DNA of 7,735 nt from positions 1-7,735 of the forward strand of contig CAZMRK010000821.1 in the NCBI GenBank assembly GCA_964568355.1, read 5' to 3'. The notes beneath the pieces are model-generated. The model saw nothing but the letters and a program-made list of their open reading frames with translations. It searched no databases and was not told where the DNA came from. Source of the stretch: JAJPJX01 sp964568355 (GTDB taxonomy: Bacteria > Acidobacteriota > Terriglobia > Bryobacterales > Bryobacteraceae). The position numbers were made by a program, and so were the translations under genes. Positions 6,345-7,735 of the stretch are shown here, piece after piece; position 1 is the stretch's first letter, and each line of letters begins with the position of its first letter.

Positions 6345-7735
6345 ATGCAACAGAAACCAGCCGTTGCCCGAAGGCAGCCAAGCCGCCGCGCAATACTTCG
6401 TAATGCCGGCATGCTCGGTGCCACCCTGGAGCGACTTGCGAGGGCGCAAGCGGAGCCGCCCGAGACCGTTCCTGATCGGCTGGTATTGAATTACCACTTG
6501 ATGCACCCGGGCGGCCCGTCCGCTCCCGGAGATCCCAACGCGGCCTTCTACTTGGATGGCCGCTATCATCTGCACTACATCCTGCGGCATCCGTTCCAGG
6601 GCAAAAACTCGTTCTGCTTTGTCCATGTGTCGAGTCCCGATATGCTGCACTGGACCTGGCACAAGACTAGGCTTCAGCCATCCTTCACGGGCCACGGAAT
6701 GTTCAGCGGTACTGGGTTCATGACCAAGGAGGGGAAGCCGGCGGTCATCTATCATGGCCAGGGCTCCGGCTGGAATCAAATTGCCATTGCCAAGGACAAT
6801 CGCCTGGAGGAGTGGGAAAGACCATACCCGGTCAATCCCCTGGCGGCGAATGGCCAGCCCGCTCAGATTCCGCACTGGGACCCCGATTGTTTCCTCATCG
6901 GCAGCACGTACTACGCGTTCTCCGGCGGTACAAAGCCCGCCCTGATGAAATCGGCTGACCTGAAGCACTGGACCTATGTAGGGCCGTTCCTCCATCACGA
7001 CCTCTCCGATGTGGTGATCGGCGAAGATATCTCCTGCGGCAACTTCTTCAGGCTGGGCAGCAAATGGATGCTACTCTGCATTAGCCACTCCCTGGGCTGT
7101 CGCTATTACCTCGGCGACTGGGACGCCAAGAGGGAACAGTTCGTCCCGGCCTCTCACGGACGCATGAACTGGAGGCGCGACGATCAGCCTCTTCATGCCG
7201 TTGTCTATCGCGATTTTTTCGCGCCGGAGAGCGTGCTTACGCCGGACGGGCGCCGTGTGATGTGGGCATGGTGCGCCACACTGAATGAGCAGATCGATCT
7301 GAGGTCGTTGCAATCCCTCCCGAGAGAACTGAGCCTGGCAGCGGACGGCACGCTCCACATCCGGCCGCTGCGGGAGTTGGAGACGCTCCGCTACGATTCC
7401 GTAACGCTCAGCGGTATGCAGGTAAGTCCACCGCCCAGCAATACACAAGGTGGAACCGCCACCCGCCGGCTGGCTGATCTCGGTGGCGACTCCCTGGAGA
7501 TCCGGATCGTCGTCCCGCGGGCCGAGGCCGAGCGGAAGCGTTTCGGTTTTCTGCTTTTCGGCGGAGAGAAGTTCGAAGGCCTGCCCATCCTGATCAAGCC
7601 CGAGAACCGTACCTTGCGGCTCGGGGCCACGGAGGCGCCCTTTGCCGTCGCGGATCTGCCTGAGGGCGAAGACGTGGAACTGCGCATCTTCATCGACAAA
7701 TACCTCGTCGAAGTGTTTGCCAACGGCCGCCAGGC
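6345..7735 (+). CDS. Glycoside hydrolase family 32 (beta-fructosidase-like), 3' end beyond window
   Basis: There are 463 codons without a stop to the right edge. The N-terminus has a Tat-like leader (SRRAILRNAG, residues 13-22) with an unusually polar h-region (Glu29, Arg30, Arg33). The five-bladed propeller motifs are divergent but readable: GDPNA at 62-66 in place of WMNDPNG (Asp63 as candidate nucleophile), an MFSGTG block at 119-124, HWDPD at 177-181 in place of RDP (Asp179 as transition-state stabiliser) and GEDISCGNFF at 226-235 in place of the EC motif (Glu227 as candidate acid/base). SLPRELSLAADGTLHIRPL (324-342) is a strong GH32 signature, and ELRIFIDKYLVEVFANG (445-461) belongs to the C-terminal beta-sandwich. 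The family acts on fructofuranosides such as sucrose, levan or inulin; the exact substrate cannot be told. The visible length suggests only a few tens of residues are missing. It lies 60 bases after the SUMF1-fold gene and is probably in the same operon. Confidence 0.9.
   Translation, partial: MQQKPAVARRQPSRRAILRNAGMLGATLERLARAQAEPPETVPDRLVLNYHLMHPGGPSAPGDPNAAFYLDGRYHLHYILRHPFQGKNSFCFVHVSSPDMLHWTWHKTRLQPSFTGHGMFSGTGFMTKEGKPAVIYHGQGSGWNQIAIAKDNRLEEWERPYPVNPLAANGQPAQIPHWDPDCFLIGSTYYAFSGGTKPALMKSADLKHWTYVGPFLHHDLSDVVIGEDISCGNFFRLGSKWMLLCISHSLGCRYYLGDWDAKREQFVPASHGRMNWRRDDQPLHAVVYRDFFAPESVLTPDGRRVMWAWCATLNEQIDLRSLQSLPRELSLAADGTLHIRPLRELETLRYDSVTLSGMQVSPPPSNTQGGTATRRLADLGGDSLEIRIVVPRAEAERKRFGFLLFGGEKFEGLPILIKPENRTLRLGATEAPFAVADLPEGEDVELRIFIDKYLVEVFANGRQ

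Noticed and set aside
6201..6998. Open frame of 265 codons on the minus strand opposite the GH32 gene
   Set aside because: Shadow of the GH32 frame; no motif or ribosome-binding site.

Overview
The window looks like a chromosomal segment of a GC-rich, soil-type Acidobacteriota, most like the Solibacter/Bryobacter group. This is an inference from gene content: an Oar-like TonB-dependent receptor with an N-terminal carboxypeptidase-regulatory-like domain and an LPLNGRNF motif, a DUF1592-type (planctomycete cytochrome-like) protein paired with a DUF1552 protein, and secreted enzymes with Tat-like leaders. Planctomycetota or Verrucomicrobiota are less likely, because the receptor type is most typical of Acidobacteriota.

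Layout. Positions 1-546 (minus) hold the 5' end of the TonB-dependent receptor gene, which runs off the left edge. Positions 547-695 hold its likely promoter (TATAAT at 571-576) and two small inverted repeats. Positions 696-4444 (minus) hold a two-gene unit: the large di-haem-motif PSCyt/DUF1592-family gene upstream (1997-4444) and the DUF1552 gene (696-2000) downstream, joined by an ATGA overlap. Positions 4445-4567 are a divergent intergenic region with promoter-like elements on both strands. Positions 4568-7735 (plus) carry three co-directional genes: a secreted alpha/beta-hydrolase (esterase-like), a SUMF1/FGE-fold protein without the catalytic cysteines, starting one base after the hydrolase stop, and a glycoside hydrolase family 32 (beta-fructosidase-like) gene that is still open at the right edge.

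How the genes may work together. All six products carry an export signal or Tat-like leader, so the locus encodes cell-envelope or extracellular functions. The rightward unit reads as a small carbohydrate-degradation cluster in which the esterase would remove acyl decorations and the GH32 enzyme would cleave fructofuranosyl linkages. The receptor could take up products, but it is in a separate leftward unit and nothing in the sequence proves the link. The DUF1592/DUF1552 pair is a recurrent gene pair of unknown function. Its two CxxCH motifs and the Sec/Tat split of the two products suggest a periplasmic redox enzyme with a partner folded in the cytoplasm. No RNA genes, insertion sequences, CRISPR arrays or tRNAs were seen.
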